Assembly: GCA_031316155.1 (NCBI GenBank)
Contig: JALDRB010000001.1
Span: 341,572-405,571 of the forward strand
DNA from: Candidatus Scalindua sp.
Lineage (GTDB): Bacteria > Planctomycetota > Brocadiia > Brocadiales > Scalinduaceae
Direction: 5' to 3'
DNA: 64,000 bases
Part shown: positions 18,401 to 25,945 of the stretch, piece after piece
Layout of the letters: the number at the start of each line of letters is the position of its first letter
Position numbering within the stretch: the first letter of the stretch is position 1
The notes under the pieces: model-generated
Databases searched by the model: none
The model's input: the letters and a program-made list of their open reading frames with translations, nothing else
Told to the model about the DNA's origin: nothing
Program-made: the position numbers and the translations under genes

Positions 18401-19392
18401 CGTCCGAAAAGGGGTAAAAAAGCAATTGACTGGTGCGGAGTTTCCAGGCGTCCAATTACCTCCTTGATTTCCTGTTCTCCCGGCATGAACACCAGAATAT
18501 TGCCGCTACCCGGATTCCTGAGCAGTCCTCTGACCGTTTGAACGACAGCATCTTCGATGGTGACATCCCCTTGTTCTTCCAGCTCTTTATCTATCGGTTT
18601 ATAACGGACTTCTACAGGGAAAACTCGTCCTGAGACATCAATCACCGGTGCAGCAGGAAATGATTCCGAAAACCGGGGGATGTCTAAGTTGGCTGATGAG
18701 AGGATGAGTTTCAAATCCGGACGTTTCGGTAACAAACGTTTCAGGTATCCCAACAGAAAATCGATATTAAGAGTTCGTTCATGGGCTTCATCAATAATGA
18801 TAGTGTCATACGTGTGTAAAAAACGATCACGTTGGATTTCTGTCAGCAATATCCCGTCAGTCATCATTTGGATTACGGTTTTGTCAGAACTTTTTTCAGA
18901 AAACCGGATCTTGTACCCTACTGTAGTACCGAGTTCTACATCCAGCTCTTCAGCAATTCTTTGTGCCATGGAAGTTGCCGCTAATCGTCTTGGTTGAGTG
19001 CAGGCGATAATTGCCGCTTGACCCTGTCCGGCATCAACACACATTTTAGGCAGCTGTGTTGTTTTGCCGGATCCGGTTTCTCCTGCGATGATCAATACCT
19101 GATGCAGCCGGATTGCATCGATCAGCTCTTCTCGATGTTTGAGAATGGGGAGATGAACCGGGTAAGACATTTGAGGACGTTTTTCCAGGCGGTTTTTTCT
19201 GAACAGTGCAGAGGCCCTGATCAGATCACGGAGCTGTTGAATATCTTTATACCATTTCCTGTCTTTATCCTTCTGCTTTTGTAAACGACTCAACTGTTTT
19301 CGGAATTTCGGCTGATCCCTCAGCATGGTTGACTTAATGAGTCGTCTCGTTTTTTCTAGATTGGGTGATGAATGAGAGAAAGTTTTATACAT
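15442..19392 (-). CDS. hrpA: ATP-dependent RNA helicase, HrpA type
   Basis: This large DEAH-box helicase of 1316 residues matches the size of proteobacterial HrpA. Motif I (GETGSGKTTQLPKM) is near residue 107, motif II (IIDEAHER) near 200, then VATNIAETSLTIPG (motif V) and QRKGRAGR (motif VI) near 400. Helicase-associated HA2 and OB-fold segments follow, and the long C-terminal DUF3418-type region fills residues about 680-1316. HrpA-type helicases act on RNA and, in E. coli, resolve stalled ribosomes (family knowledge). The gene is co-directional with the methyltransferase just downstream. The start is the ATG at 19392; no good SD was seen. Confidence 0.92.
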   Translation of the reverse strand: MYKTFSHSSPNLEKTRRLIKSTMLRDQPKFRKQLSRLQKQKDKDRKWYKDIQQLRDLIRASALFRKNRLEKRPQMSYPVHLPILKHREELIDAIRLHQVLIIAGETGSGKTTQLPKMCVDAGQGQAAIIACTQPRRLAATSMAQRIAEELDVELGTTVGYKIRFSEKSSDKTVIQMMTDGILLTEIQRDRFLHTYDTIIIDEAHERTLNIDFLLGYLKRLLPKRPDLKLILSSANLDIPRFSESFPAAPVIDVSGRVFPVEVRYKPIDKELEEQGDVTIEDAVVQTVRGLLRNPGSGNILVFMPGEQEIKEVIGRLETPHQSIAFLPLFGRLSHRDQNRIFQNTPQRKVIVATNIAETSLTIPGVRYIIDTGLARLSRFSNRSHTLRLPVEAISQSSANQRKGRAGRVEKGVCIRLYSEEDYQQRPEFTPPEILRSSLAEVILRMKYQRLGDIEEFPFIDPPSSSAIKSGIKVLKELGALDDAHELTSLGREMAQLPIEPRTARMLLAAKQENSLREVLVIAAGISIQDPREYPLEKTEQARQIHSAFIDRSSDFITLLNIWNTYHTQWESLKTENKMRKFCKAHFLSFVRMREWRDIHRQLMNLFNKPPDFHLKKEFSDYRGIHVSILAGHLTQIAFKKEKNLYQTTANREIMIFPGSGVFNKGQSWIVASELVETSRLFARRVANIEVDWLEAIGKDLCKRSYSEPSYHEKKQSVIAYEKVTLYGLVIVPRRQVRYGRINPQEATAIFIEKALVEGKLHTSYPFFEHNQALKESILQKGAKVRRCYEFEVNRAIRDFYTERLHHIASAHDLNGLLMKENKKEKQDFLFMTEKDFSIVFEEPSVEDFPDNLNLGDYILPLDYRFKPEKKEDGVTLRIKENMLPYMDANSLDWLIPGLWEEKILYLMKALPKKLRRLLVPIPETAKTTAQNIKHTHSSFLEALSHHLHLHNSVSVSPDEWNEERLPDYLKIRIEIEDYQHKVIARGRNVHALLKEGKKLLKEKSHADESTLELSQWREASNHWELRNLSDWPIEDLPQQIILETPSGIPLYGYPGLRADEEGVHRCLFHKKEEAFLATKEGIKQLLLLHLGYELAWLERDLNDLSELEGSYKIFGNVCQLQKYARENLHTYLFEVIWIDSKEAYEKHLALVKNKLDGLMVKFKDSLERILHQYHETQKDLDRFLRQRSLDEAYRELTAQLNLLLPPDFLKSIPYTQLQHVPRYLKAMSIRAERLAVSLPKDQGKMEKITPYLNQWKRLHENTSLSESQQSRAQEFYWMLEEYKVSLFAGELRTAIPVSSKRLDKFLENFNKPQRKE

Positions 19393-19520
19393 GATTGTAT
19401 GATAACATCAGGTAGATGAGATATCAAGCTGTACCAACAGTGTGGCATTTTAATTCGTTGTTCCGTAAATAGTTACAAATTAGTAATACTATATGGTGTG
19501 TATTGCCCACAAAAAACCAC

Positions 19521-19603
19521 TTACTCGTAATCTTACTCCACCCACTGCAATTAGCGATTAAGATTAAGATTACGATTAAGAGTACGAGTAAGATTATGAG
19601 TAT
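19521..19603. repeat. Degenerate hexanucleotide repeat with inverted partner
   Basis: Positions 19556-19603 are eight consecutive hexamers of the form GATTAA/GATTAC/GAGTAA/GAGTAC (consensus GAKTAM), with no interruption. Positions 19521-19538 contain three reverse-complement units (TTACTC GTAATC TTACTC), so the region can fold back on itself. It lies in the 540-bp spacer between hrpA and the Lon-N gene. The rest of that spacer is AT-rich with no gene seen. Confidence 0.8.
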
Positions 19604-19931
19604 AAATTTAGTGTAAATTTGATTGTATAGTCTTTGATTTTAAAAGCAAATAAAGCAATAGTTTACATTTTTTGTGCGCAAGCACATGTCCAAAATTGTT
19701 GAGTTCTTAGTTTTTTATCTCTCCTCTTATATCTTTACGAATAGTTTATAACTGGAGGGAAGATTGAAGGTTTGCGAATGGATACAAAATATGATATGAT
19801 GAGGAATGCATTTTTGTAAATAGTATTCTGAGGCATAACGTATGAGTGGTCTCTTTCGAGACGAATTTTCATCAATGTAAATAATCTGTTATCGATTCTG
19901 TTCGTAAAAGTTCACGGTTCAAAGGAGATCT

Positions 19932-20477
19932 GTGATTAAGGTTTTAGATCTGTTTCCACTCAATTCTGTCGTATTTCCCAATCAGAAAATGCCACTTCGT
20001 ATTTTCGAGCCCAGGTATCTCAAACTCGCAGCAGCGTGTTATAATGAGGGGCGCTCTTTTGGTATCTGCCTGATTAGAGAAGGAAATGAAGTCGGAGCTC
20101 CTGCAATACCTTTTAAGATCGGTACTTCTGTAACGATTAAGGAGTTTAAGAAGGTATCTGATAAATTTTTTTATATAATAGTCCAGGGTGAAAGAAGGTT
20201 CAGAATAGAACGCTTTATTCAGGAACAGCCCCATATTAAGGTTGAAATAGAGTGGCTGGATGAAGAGATTCCGACTTTTCCCGGTGATTACGCTCTGTTG
20301 CGTCACCAGGTATCAGAAATGGTAACGGATAACATTACCGTCCCTGAAGACAACAATGAGTTATTTGGTCTTGCTGGTACCCTCATAGCGGATAGCCTCC
20401 TCGAAAAACAGAAAATCTTAGAGCTCTCAAACGATAAAGTTATTCCCTGTTTAACAAGGTTTATGGAGGCTCTTTGA
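19932..20477 (+). CDS. Lon N-terminal (PUA-like substrate-binding) domain protein
   Basis: The 181-residue protein consists only of the Lon protease N-terminal domain. It begins with the typical strand-turn LFPLNSVVFPNQKMPLRIFEPRY, then FGICLI, GTSVTIKEFKKV and a GERRFRIERF strand, with helices after residue 125. There is no AAA ATPase or protease part, and length fits the stand-alone family. The start is GTG, with AAAGGAGATCT as SD. The cellular role of these proteins is unclear; peptide binding is inferred from Lon. It appears monocistronic. Confidence 0.88.
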   Translation: MIKVLDLFPLNSVVFPNQKMPLRIFEPRYLKLAAACYNEGRSFGICLIREGNEVGAPAIPFKIGTSVTIKEFKKVSDKFFYIIVQGERRFRIERFIQEQPHIKVEIEWLDEEIPTFPGDYALLRHQVSEMVTDNITVPEDNNELFGLAGTLIADSLLEKQKILELSNDKVIPCLTRFMEAL

Positions 20478-20550
20478 CAAAATTATGTATTAATAGGGGT
20501 TTTTCAGGTATATCTGATCCGTCCGGCCTATAGGCCATTCGGTCGGGTAA

Positions 20551-20695
20551 GCACCAAATAATAAAATACAAATAACAAATAAATTACAATGAATAAAGTT
20601 CAAAATGTCCAACCAAACCGTTTTTGATCATTCCCGTCTGCCGGCAGGCAGGCGAACATTGGAGTTTGTAATTTGTTTGTAGTTTGTGATTTGAG
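20551..20695. repeat. AT-rich dispersed repeat, family B, copy 1
   Basis: The left part reads as repeated CAAATAA/CAAATAACAAATAAAT-type sequence and the right part carries the complementary TTTGTAATTTGTTTG-type sequence, so the unit can form a long imperfect hairpin. Related copies are at 27488-27621 and 50360-50430, each preceded by TCTGAT and an AAGCA(C/T)C or CAGCATC leader. Most of the 346-bp spacer between the Lon-N gene and the aldo/keto reductase is this element. Confidence 0.6.
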
Positions 20696-20823
20696 ACTTG
20701 CCTACCTGCGTGTGGTATGCAATCAGGAAATTTTTATAATTCTGTTTTGTTTTCGTTCAACCACTATTTTGCTCTCGGTTAAGCATGTCCACCCAAATGG
20801 GCGTTAACCTGGTTCGTAATACG

Positions 20824-21657
20824 TTACTCAGTAATGGACTCAATCAGCTTTACTTCGTCGGGGTTGAGGGTAAAATCCGTCACCTGGAGATCTTCCTTCA
20901 TGTGCTGTTCATTTGTTGTCCCGGTGAGAGGGAGTATTCCCGCCTGCGTGGAAAATCGAAATACTACCTGTTCAGGAGTTTTCTTTAACTCTCTGGCAAT
21001 CTGCTGAACCCGGGGATTTTGCATGACAAAAGGGTTGGCAGTTAACAGGGAAAAACCCTCATAGATGATGTGGTTGGCATTGCAGAAATTCCTCACCTCC
21101 CGGTCCCAGCCCAGGGCTGCAAAGCACCTGTTTTGAACGACCATGGGTTTGATCTCTGCTTTTTCAGAAAGGAGCATCAACTGCCCGATATTCACATTAC
21201 TGATGCCGATGCATTTTACTTTCCCCGACCGGTACAGTTCTTCCATGGCACTCCAGACCTCCCAGTCTTCCTTTCCCAGGCCGGGTTGGGTGTAAGGTCC
21301 ATGCAGGAGATAAGAGTCCACATAATCAGTCTGAAGGTTTTGTAAAGAACGCGCAAAGGATTGTTTCACCTGGGAGGTGAGATCTGCATATGGATCATAG
21401 GGAATTCTCTGATCCTGACCATTGGCCGGGGTAAATTTGGTCTGGATAAACAGTGACTCGCGCGCAATATCCTCACCGGCCAGTTCTTTTAAGGCTTCAC
21501 CTACAAGGTGTTCCTGATAGTGTCTGGGTTGGTTTGCCGTATCAATACCGGAGAAACCTGCTAAAACAGCCCTTTTAACCAGTTCGGCGGTTGCCTCTTC
21601 TTTCCATGCCGTACCATAGATGAATGAAGGAAATTTCTTACTCTTGTCTCTGTGCAT
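20824..21657 (-). CDS. Aldo/keto reductase family oxidoreductase
   Basis: This NAD(P)H-dependent TIM-barrel reductase of small carbonyl compounds shows GIDTANQPRHYQEHLVGEAL (the catalytic Asp, and Tyr in the RHYQE stretch), FIQTKFTP, DYVDSYLLHGPY with the catalytic His, and ISNVNIGQL. The C-terminal phosphate-binding region ends LPLTGTTNEQHMKEDL. The catalytic Tyr is less canonical than in most family members (HYQE in place of xYGNE). I chose the ATG at 21657 because GGTGGGAG precedes it; the upstream frame to 21705 is Gly/Ser-rich and not conserved-looking. The substrate cannot be predicted. Confidence 0.88.
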   Translation of the reverse strand: MHRDKSKKFPSFIYGTAWKEEATAELVKRAVLAGFSGIDTANQPRHYQEHLVGEALKELAGEDIARESLFIQTKFTPANGQDQRIPYDPYADLTSQVKQSFARSLQNLQTDYVDSYLLHGPYTQPGLGKEDWEVWSAMEELYRSGKVKCIGISNVNIGQLMLLSEKAEIKPMVVQNRCFAALGWDREVRNFCNANHIIYEGFSLLTANPFVMQNPRVQQIARELKKTPEQVVFRFSTQAGILPLTGTTNEQHMKEDLQVTDFTLNPDEVKLIESITE

Positions 21658-21990
21658 TTTTTTTCTCCCACCCAACCTGGCAGAACCGGAACCAGAAATG
21701 AACACATTTCATATCTGTTCCGGTTCGATCAGGCTGTTACATGGTAACTTGCAGTTTTCAGACTTTCCCTTGTTACGATAGCCTATCATAAAAAGAGGTA
21801 ACCAAAAAGGTTAAAAGACAAAATAAGAATAACGCTAAAACCGTTATAAATCAAGGGGAATCAGGATGAGCTGTTAAGGCTGGTAAAATTGGGGTTTCCA
21901 CGACGTATGGGCATTGCATGGAAAGACTAAGGCCATGCGGAGGGCTTTTTGGTCTGGTAAAATTTATTGATCTGATAAGATTCAAGGAGA

Positions 21991-22081
21991 TATACTAAAA
22001 CCGATTTGGTTTTCGGTTTTACCTGTCTGCGTGCGTTCCTTACGCACAGGCAGGTCCGAAAACCATTACGAGATGAGTATA
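21991..22081. repeat. Dispersed palindromic element, family A, copy 2 (short)
   Basis: This 91-bp copy starts TATACTAAAACCGATTTGG and ends GAGATGAGTATA. It keeps the terminal TATACT inverted ends and one palindrome (CCTGTCTGCGTGCG...CGCACAGGCAGG). It lacks the central CGGGGATACCTTC block of the two longer copies. It lies in the spacer between the aldo/keto reductase and the ATPase remnant. Confidence 0.75.
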
Positions 22082-22145
22082 TTTGACAAGTTTTCTATGA
22101 CTCCAAGCCGTAAACCAGAGTAAGATGGATTTATGATAGGATATG

Positions 22146-22427
22146 TTATTTTACGGCAACTGAGAAAGCCATTGGTACGCTGGGGCTATGAGAATGGATT
22201 GCTTTTCGTTCTACTCGTTCTACCGTTTCGAAGAAGGCTGGGTCTTTGATTAGGCGTATTCTGTGTTGAGGAATGTCCCAGTTGAAATAAAGATAATTGG
22301 CAAATGATTGAGAAATAATTTGTGCAAGAGTGGTCTTGCCTGCTTGACGGGGGCCGGATAGAAAGATCATGCCTTTGTCTCTGGAAAGTTCCTGCCATAT
22401 CCTGACATAAGGTTTTCTGTCTCTCAT
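22146..22427 (-). pseudogene. Truncated AAA_14/DUF4143-type ATPase remnant
   Basis: The 93-residue frame starts like the AAA_14/DUF4143 family, with a Walker A motif GPRQAGKTT near residue 26, then FANYLYFNWD and RLIKDPAFFE. Full-length members are about 380-450 residues with a Walker B and a DUF4143 domain. Here the similarity ends around residue 68 and a short unrelated tail follows. It is a broken remnant, unlikely to function. Confidence 0.65.
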
Positions 22428-22640
22428 GCCCGCTATTTTTCAGTGTACTAAATATGGACATTTGTCTCTTTGTCGATTAACACGGTGCTGTATGGGGTAT
22501 AGCAGGGCAAAATGTCACCTGTTGAGTTTTATCATTTGTTAAGAGAGCAGGTCAAATGAATACGATGGAATGTGAGCGATATTTGAGAGAATAAATAGAG
22601 TTTTTGAGAAGGAAAAATATTATTTAACAAATGCTTCATG

Positions 22641-22746
22641 ATATGAACCCGGCAATTGGCCGGTTGGTATCTACAGTAACATAAAATATTATGTACCAAC
22701 TTTATAAATAAAAAAAATATCATGTATTTAATTGCCTGGTTCATAT
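22641..22746 (+). ncRNA. Candidate structured RNA: nested hairpins followed by a terminator
   Basis: Outer arms 22641-22657 and 22730-22746 are reverse complements at 16 of 17 positions (ATATGAACC-GGCAATT type). Inside them GTTGGTA (22663-22669) can pair with TACCAAC (22694-22700), and directly within that ACATAA pairs with TTATGT around a 4-base loop. About 10 bases after the outer arm comes a terminator-like hairpin with a T-run. No ORF explains the conservation-like nesting. An RNA gene, a leader without a gene, or a mobile-element end are all possible; no known Rfam family was recognised. Confidence 0.35.
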
Positions 22747-22756
22747 TATTCATCAT

Positions 22757-22799
22757 AAAGGCATTCTTGTGTCGTTCAGATGCAGGAGTGCCTTTTTTG
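22757..22799 (+). terminator. Rho-independent terminator-like hairpin
   Basis: AAAGGCATTCTTGTG (22757) pairs with GCAGGAGTGCCTTTT (22782) with few mismatches and is followed by a T-run. There is no protein-coding gene just upstream on this strand, which supports a transcript from the structured region at 22641-22746. Confidence 0.55.
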
Positions 22800-23018
22800 T
22801 TGGTCGTAATTTGGGGAAAGGTAACTCAAATATTATCATAGACTAAACCACATTTCCTTGACAAAAAGAGCTGTGGGCAGGCTTGCAATATTCCTGTGTA
22901 TCCTGATAGTTTGCTCTTCCAGAATCAATGCCATTACTATGTCATTTCGAGTAATGTCACGAATGAAGTGAGTGAGATTGGGAGAAATCTGCGACCAGAC
23001 CAAGGGGAGAGATCATTA

Positions 23019-23177
23019 ATGTCCACAGAGAGAAGATTTTATATTTACTTGCTTACAAACTGGAATAATAAATTTATGTATGCGGGGGTAACAAATAACC
23101 TGATACGTCGAGTTTATGAACATAAAAATAAACTAGTCAGAGGATTTACCAAAAAATATCAAGAAAGACATGAGTGA
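23019..23177 (+). pseudogene. Truncated GIY-YIG nuclease domain protein
   Basis: From the ATG at 23019 the frame reads RRFYIYLLTNWNNKFMYAGVTNNLIRRVYEHKNK, a clear GIY-YIG (UvrC/YhbQ-type) N-terminus. The stop comes after about 52 residues, whereas YhbQ-like proteins run 90-100 residues and need a downstream Glu for catalysis. It is therefore a 3'-truncated remnant. A dispersed repeat of the TGTCATTTCGAG type lies just upstream and may be linked to the damage. Confidence 0.65.
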
Positions 23178-23445
23178 GCCATTTTCGGCATCCGATGACA
23201 CGTAAAATAACACAAAAGCTTCGGCTGTAATTTCCTTTCTTACGGTACTATTTTCGTTTATCATCTCATAAATTCGTACGTTACGATTTTCAATCTCCTC
23301 ACTTTATATGTCCGGTCCTTGTTAGCCATAAGAAAAAATTTCGCTGTAGTGATAAGAATTTGCTATTATACTGTGCGTTATGTAACAATTGTTAATTTAG
23401 TGTCAAATTGGATCTTTTCAGGTCAGAAAATAAATTGGTAAAAAA

Positions 23446-24114
23446 ATGGATGAACTAATTTATCATAAACAAAAAGATATTGCCCTTAATAGCATCCTGA
23501 TTTTATCTACCGCGTTTACTGTAGTACTTGTATTTTTCCGAATTCATTATTCAGGGAATTTTGAATACGATTTTTTACTATGGAATCTGTTTTTAGCCTG
23601 GATACCTTACGCAATTAGCGTTATTCTGAAATTTTATAATCATCGTTTGCCTGCTATTTTGTTAGTCATAGTAATTGGCTTTTGGCTACTGTTTTTTCCT
23701 AACGCGCCTTATATTATTACCGATTTGTTTCATTTACGGAAGAAGCATAATATCCCTCTTTGGTACGACTGTGTAGTGATTTCCTCGGCTGCATGGAATG
23801 GGTTGATTTTGGGATTGCTTTCCCTTCATGAAATTCAGAAAATTATCAGCAAAAAGTTTGGTGTTAAATTTGGGTGGTTGCTGGCAGGTTTTTCTATTAC
23901 AGCGGGAAGTTTTGGAATTTATTTGGGAAGATTCCTTAGATGGAATTCATGGGATATTATCATAAGCCCTACTAAACTAATAATTGATATTCTCAATAGA
24001 TTTATCCATCCATTAGCTTATCTTCAAACATTAAGTGTAACGTTATTATTCACAGCTTTTCTTTTTCTTGCTTATCTAACTTTAAAAATAGTGATGCTTA
24101 ATAATAGTCAGTAG
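23446..24114 (+). CDS. DUF1361 family integral membrane protein
   Basis: This 222-residue polytopic membrane protein has six to seven hydrophobic segments. The DUF1361 signature is clear: LWNLFLAWIPYAISV near residue 45, WLLFFPNAPYIITDLFHL near 80-97, WYDCVVISSAAWNG, LGLLSLHE, and FGIYLGRFLRWNSWD near 155. The function of the family is unknown. A weak SD (AAATTGG) precedes the ATG. It stands alone between two repeat-rich spacers. Confidence 0.87.
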   Translation: MDELIYHKQKDIALNSILILSTAFTVVLVFFRIHYSGNFEYDFLLWNLFLAWIPYAISVILKFYNHRLPAILLVIVIGFWLLFFPNAPYIITDLFHLRKKHNIPLWYDCVVISSAAWNGLILGLLSLHEIQKIISKKFGVKFGWLLAGFSITAGSFGIYLGRFLRWNSWDIIISPTKLIIDILNRFIHPLAYLQTLSVTLLFTAFLFLAYLTLKIVMLNNSQ

Positions 24115-24423
24115 CGTCCGTTTAGTTTTTTCCAAGTGCGACTTTTGTCATTCTCGAAGGCTTCCTCGATAAAATTACCCGATGACAAACTTATCTGGTA
24201 TCCGGGACACGTTTACCTTAAGATTCCTGCTATAGCTTGTTCCCGCATGCTTAAAGCGGGAAATATACGGAAATGACAGCTTCAGGGCATATAAATAAAA
24301 CACGCAAAACCTAACCTGACACTACTAAGGGAGATTTGAATTTGGGTTATAGTTTGTAATTTGCGGTTTACAAACTATAACCCAACGTTTGGTTGCCCCA
24401 TTCCAGAAACTTTGCCATAGAAT

Positions 24424-24549
24424 CTAAAAATCTTTTGAATCGTTAAGAAAATCATCATCTTGCGGCTTATTAAGTACTCGAAGACGGCTTATATTATTTC
24501 TGAGTTCTAATACTAACTTAACCATCTTCTCTTGATCAAACAGGGGCAT
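24424..24549 (-). pseudogene. Possible N-terminal remnant of a HEPN (DUF86/HepT-like) protein
   Basis: From an ATG at 24549 the frame gives 41 residues including KMVKLVLELRNNISRLRVL and DDFLND. This resembles the first helix pair of DUF86/HepT-type HEPN proteins, which are partners of MNT nucleotidyltransferases. The frame then ends, so the catalytic R-x4-6-H region is missing. The frame just upstream (SQTFDADILLRDK) could be the end of the partner. It is too short for certainty. Confidence 0.35.
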
Positions 24550-24692
24550 TTTGTCCCTCAGCAAGATATCTGCGTCGAAAGTTTGAGAAGTCGAAATACT
24601 GTTTTAAGATATAGCCTTCAAAGTCTGATCGAAGTGTAGGTTGTCTATTAAGAATAACCCTGCCATAACGAATTACATTTTTTCGTTATTCT

Positions 24693-24869
24693 TTGATAGA
24701 AGGGATCACCTTTAGTATCGGAAAGATGATCTTTGGAGGCTTTATTGCCGGAGGAGTGCTTCTTTTTATTGCAGGAGAGGGGGTCCTCATTATCATCCTT
24801 GATAACTCCTCGTGTGCGGAAGAAATCTGTATTGAACACAAAAACCTTGAATATGATGTCTCTTTTTGA
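24693..24869 (+). CDS. Possible 58-aa membrane mini-protein
   Basis: A TTG-initiated frame encodes 58 residues with one strong hydrophobic segment (IFGGFIAGGVLLFIAGEGVL) and a charged C-terminus containing two Cys (SSCAEEIC). No good SD was found and no homologue is recognised. It is listed because the composition looks protein-like and it is followed by a terminator about 190 bases on. It could be chance. Confidence 0.25.
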   Translation: MIEGITFSIGKMIFGGFIAGGVLLFIAGEGVLIIILDNSSCAEEICIEHKNLEYDVSF

Positions 24870-25054
24870 TACCATTTTTCTTCCTGGCAGAAAAGAGAGT
24901 GCCTTTCTTCGTATTTTTGAAATCTGTCTCGTTGCGACAGAATGGTATCTATAAATATTCCCTCAAGAGAAGGGTCATGCATTCTTGTCCTGATGCAGAG
25001 GAATTTCAATATTTCCTTATTTTTTGCGCTGAAGGCGCAAGTTCAAAAGACCGT

Positions 25055-25080
25055 AAAAACTGCCATGGACGGCAGTTTTT
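25055..25080. terminator. Bidirectional rho-independent terminator
   Basis: The perfect 10-bp stem AAAAACTGCC/GGCAGTTTTT has a 6-base loop, with an A-run on the left and a T-run on the right, so it could terminate transcripts from either side. Confidence 0.75.
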
Positions 25081-25172
25081 AACTTTTGGAAAAGTTAGCC
25101 TGGATGGTCTGACTTGATCATATGAGGGATTTTTATTTAAATATAAATAAGTCAGTGAATTACGTTTTTTTG

Positions 25173-25192
25173 TGCAGGAGGCACTAACTCGG
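25173..25192. repeat. Short palindromic repeat, family C, copy 1
   Basis: The core GCAGGAGGCACTAACTCGG matches 28328-28346 and 63233-63251 with one to three differences (consensus GCAGGANGCRCTAACTCGR). It lies immediately upstream of the plsC start. Confidence 0.5.
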
Positions 25193-25196
25193 TGGT

Positions 25197-25934
25197 ATGA
25201 AGAAGCTTGTTCAGATTGGCTACACTCTCTATTCCTGGCTTGTGATCTGTTTGCTATGGTTTGCCGGTTATCTGGTTTTACTCGTTTCTCCGTTTGGTGT
25301 AAAAGACAGGGAGTCCAGATACAATTCCGTAGAACGAAAATTTACAAAAATTGCCTTCTGGTTTTTGGGGGTAAAGATTGATACGAATGGGGTTGAGAAT
25401 ATCCCCGTTCATGAGCCGGTAATATTTGTTTCGAATCATCAGAGTTTTTTTGACATAAAGCTTTCTCTGGCCGCTATACCCAGGAATTTCAGTTTTCTCT
25501 CTAAGGACATTATTTTTAAGATACCGATTCTTGGGAAATATATGAGAGCGTCAGGCCATATCGGTATTCGGAGAAGCGATGAGAGGAATGCCTATACAAC
25601 TCTGAATGAAGTTATTCGGAAGTTAGAGAGTGGAAAGTCGATTGTCTTTTTTCCTGAGGGTACGAGGAGTGCTAATGGTGAGCTCGGCCACTTTAAGAGA
25701 GGTGTTTCAATGGTTGTTTTACGGTCAGGGAAGAAGGTCGTTCCAATGGCCATAGTCGGGAGCGGAGGGTTTTTGCCGAAAAGCAGTTTTCTCTGTAATC
25801 CGGAGAAACGGAGCATCAGTTTTCGGTTTGGAAAACCATTGGAATTCCCGAAGGTAGAGAAAGAGGACCGGTCTCTATCCAAAGAGGTATTAGCAGAAAT
25901 AAGATGCGAAGTCTCTAAACTTTTAGGTAATTGA
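25197..25934 (+). CDS. plsC: 1-acyl-sn-glycerol-3-phosphate acyltransferase (PlsC family)
   Basis: PlsC acylates lysophosphatidate to phosphatidate at the membrane. The 245-residue protein has N-terminal hydrophobic helices (about residues 5-35), the catalytic NHxxxD motif as SNHQSFFD near residue 79, GHIGIRRSD, and the FPEGTRS motif near residue 150. All four acyltransferase blocks are present. The ATG at 25197 has no strong SD; the family C repeat lies directly in front. The next gene starts within a few bases of the stop, so they are probably co-transcribed. Confidence 0.92.
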   Translation: MKKLVQIGYTLYSWLVICLLWFAGYLVLLVSPFGVKDRESRYNSVERKFTKIAFWFLGVKIDTNGVENIPVHEPVIFVSNHQSFFDIKLSLAAIPRNFSFLSKDIIFKIPILGKYMRASGHIGIRRSDERNAYTTLNEVIRKLESGKSIVFFPEGTRSANGELGHFKRGVSMVVLRSGKKVVPMAIVGSGGFLPKSSFLCNPEKRSISFRFGKPLEFPKVEKEDRSLSKEVLAEIRCEVSKLLGN

Positions 25935-25945
25935 AGGGAGAATCC

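Larger units (their letters stand above)
24115..25196. other. Repeat- and remnant-rich 1.08-kb spacer
   Basis: The spacer holds a short GC hairpin (TTCCCGC/GCGGGAA, about 24239-24262), an inverted repeat of about 15-bp arms (GGGTTATAGTTTGTA and its partner, 24353-24392), a HEPN-like remnant, a possible 58-codon membrane ORF, a bidirectional terminator hairpin and a short repeat. These are listed separately. Nothing else is supported. Confidence 0.5.

Noticed and set aside
22532-22756. 74-aa minus-strand frame
   Set aside because: It lies within the nested hairpins of the RNA candidate; composition is repeat-driven and no start signal is seen.
24686-25009. 107-aa minus-strand frame opposite the possible membrane mini-protein
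   Set aside because: No SD or recognisable domain, and the composition is typical of an antisense shadow.
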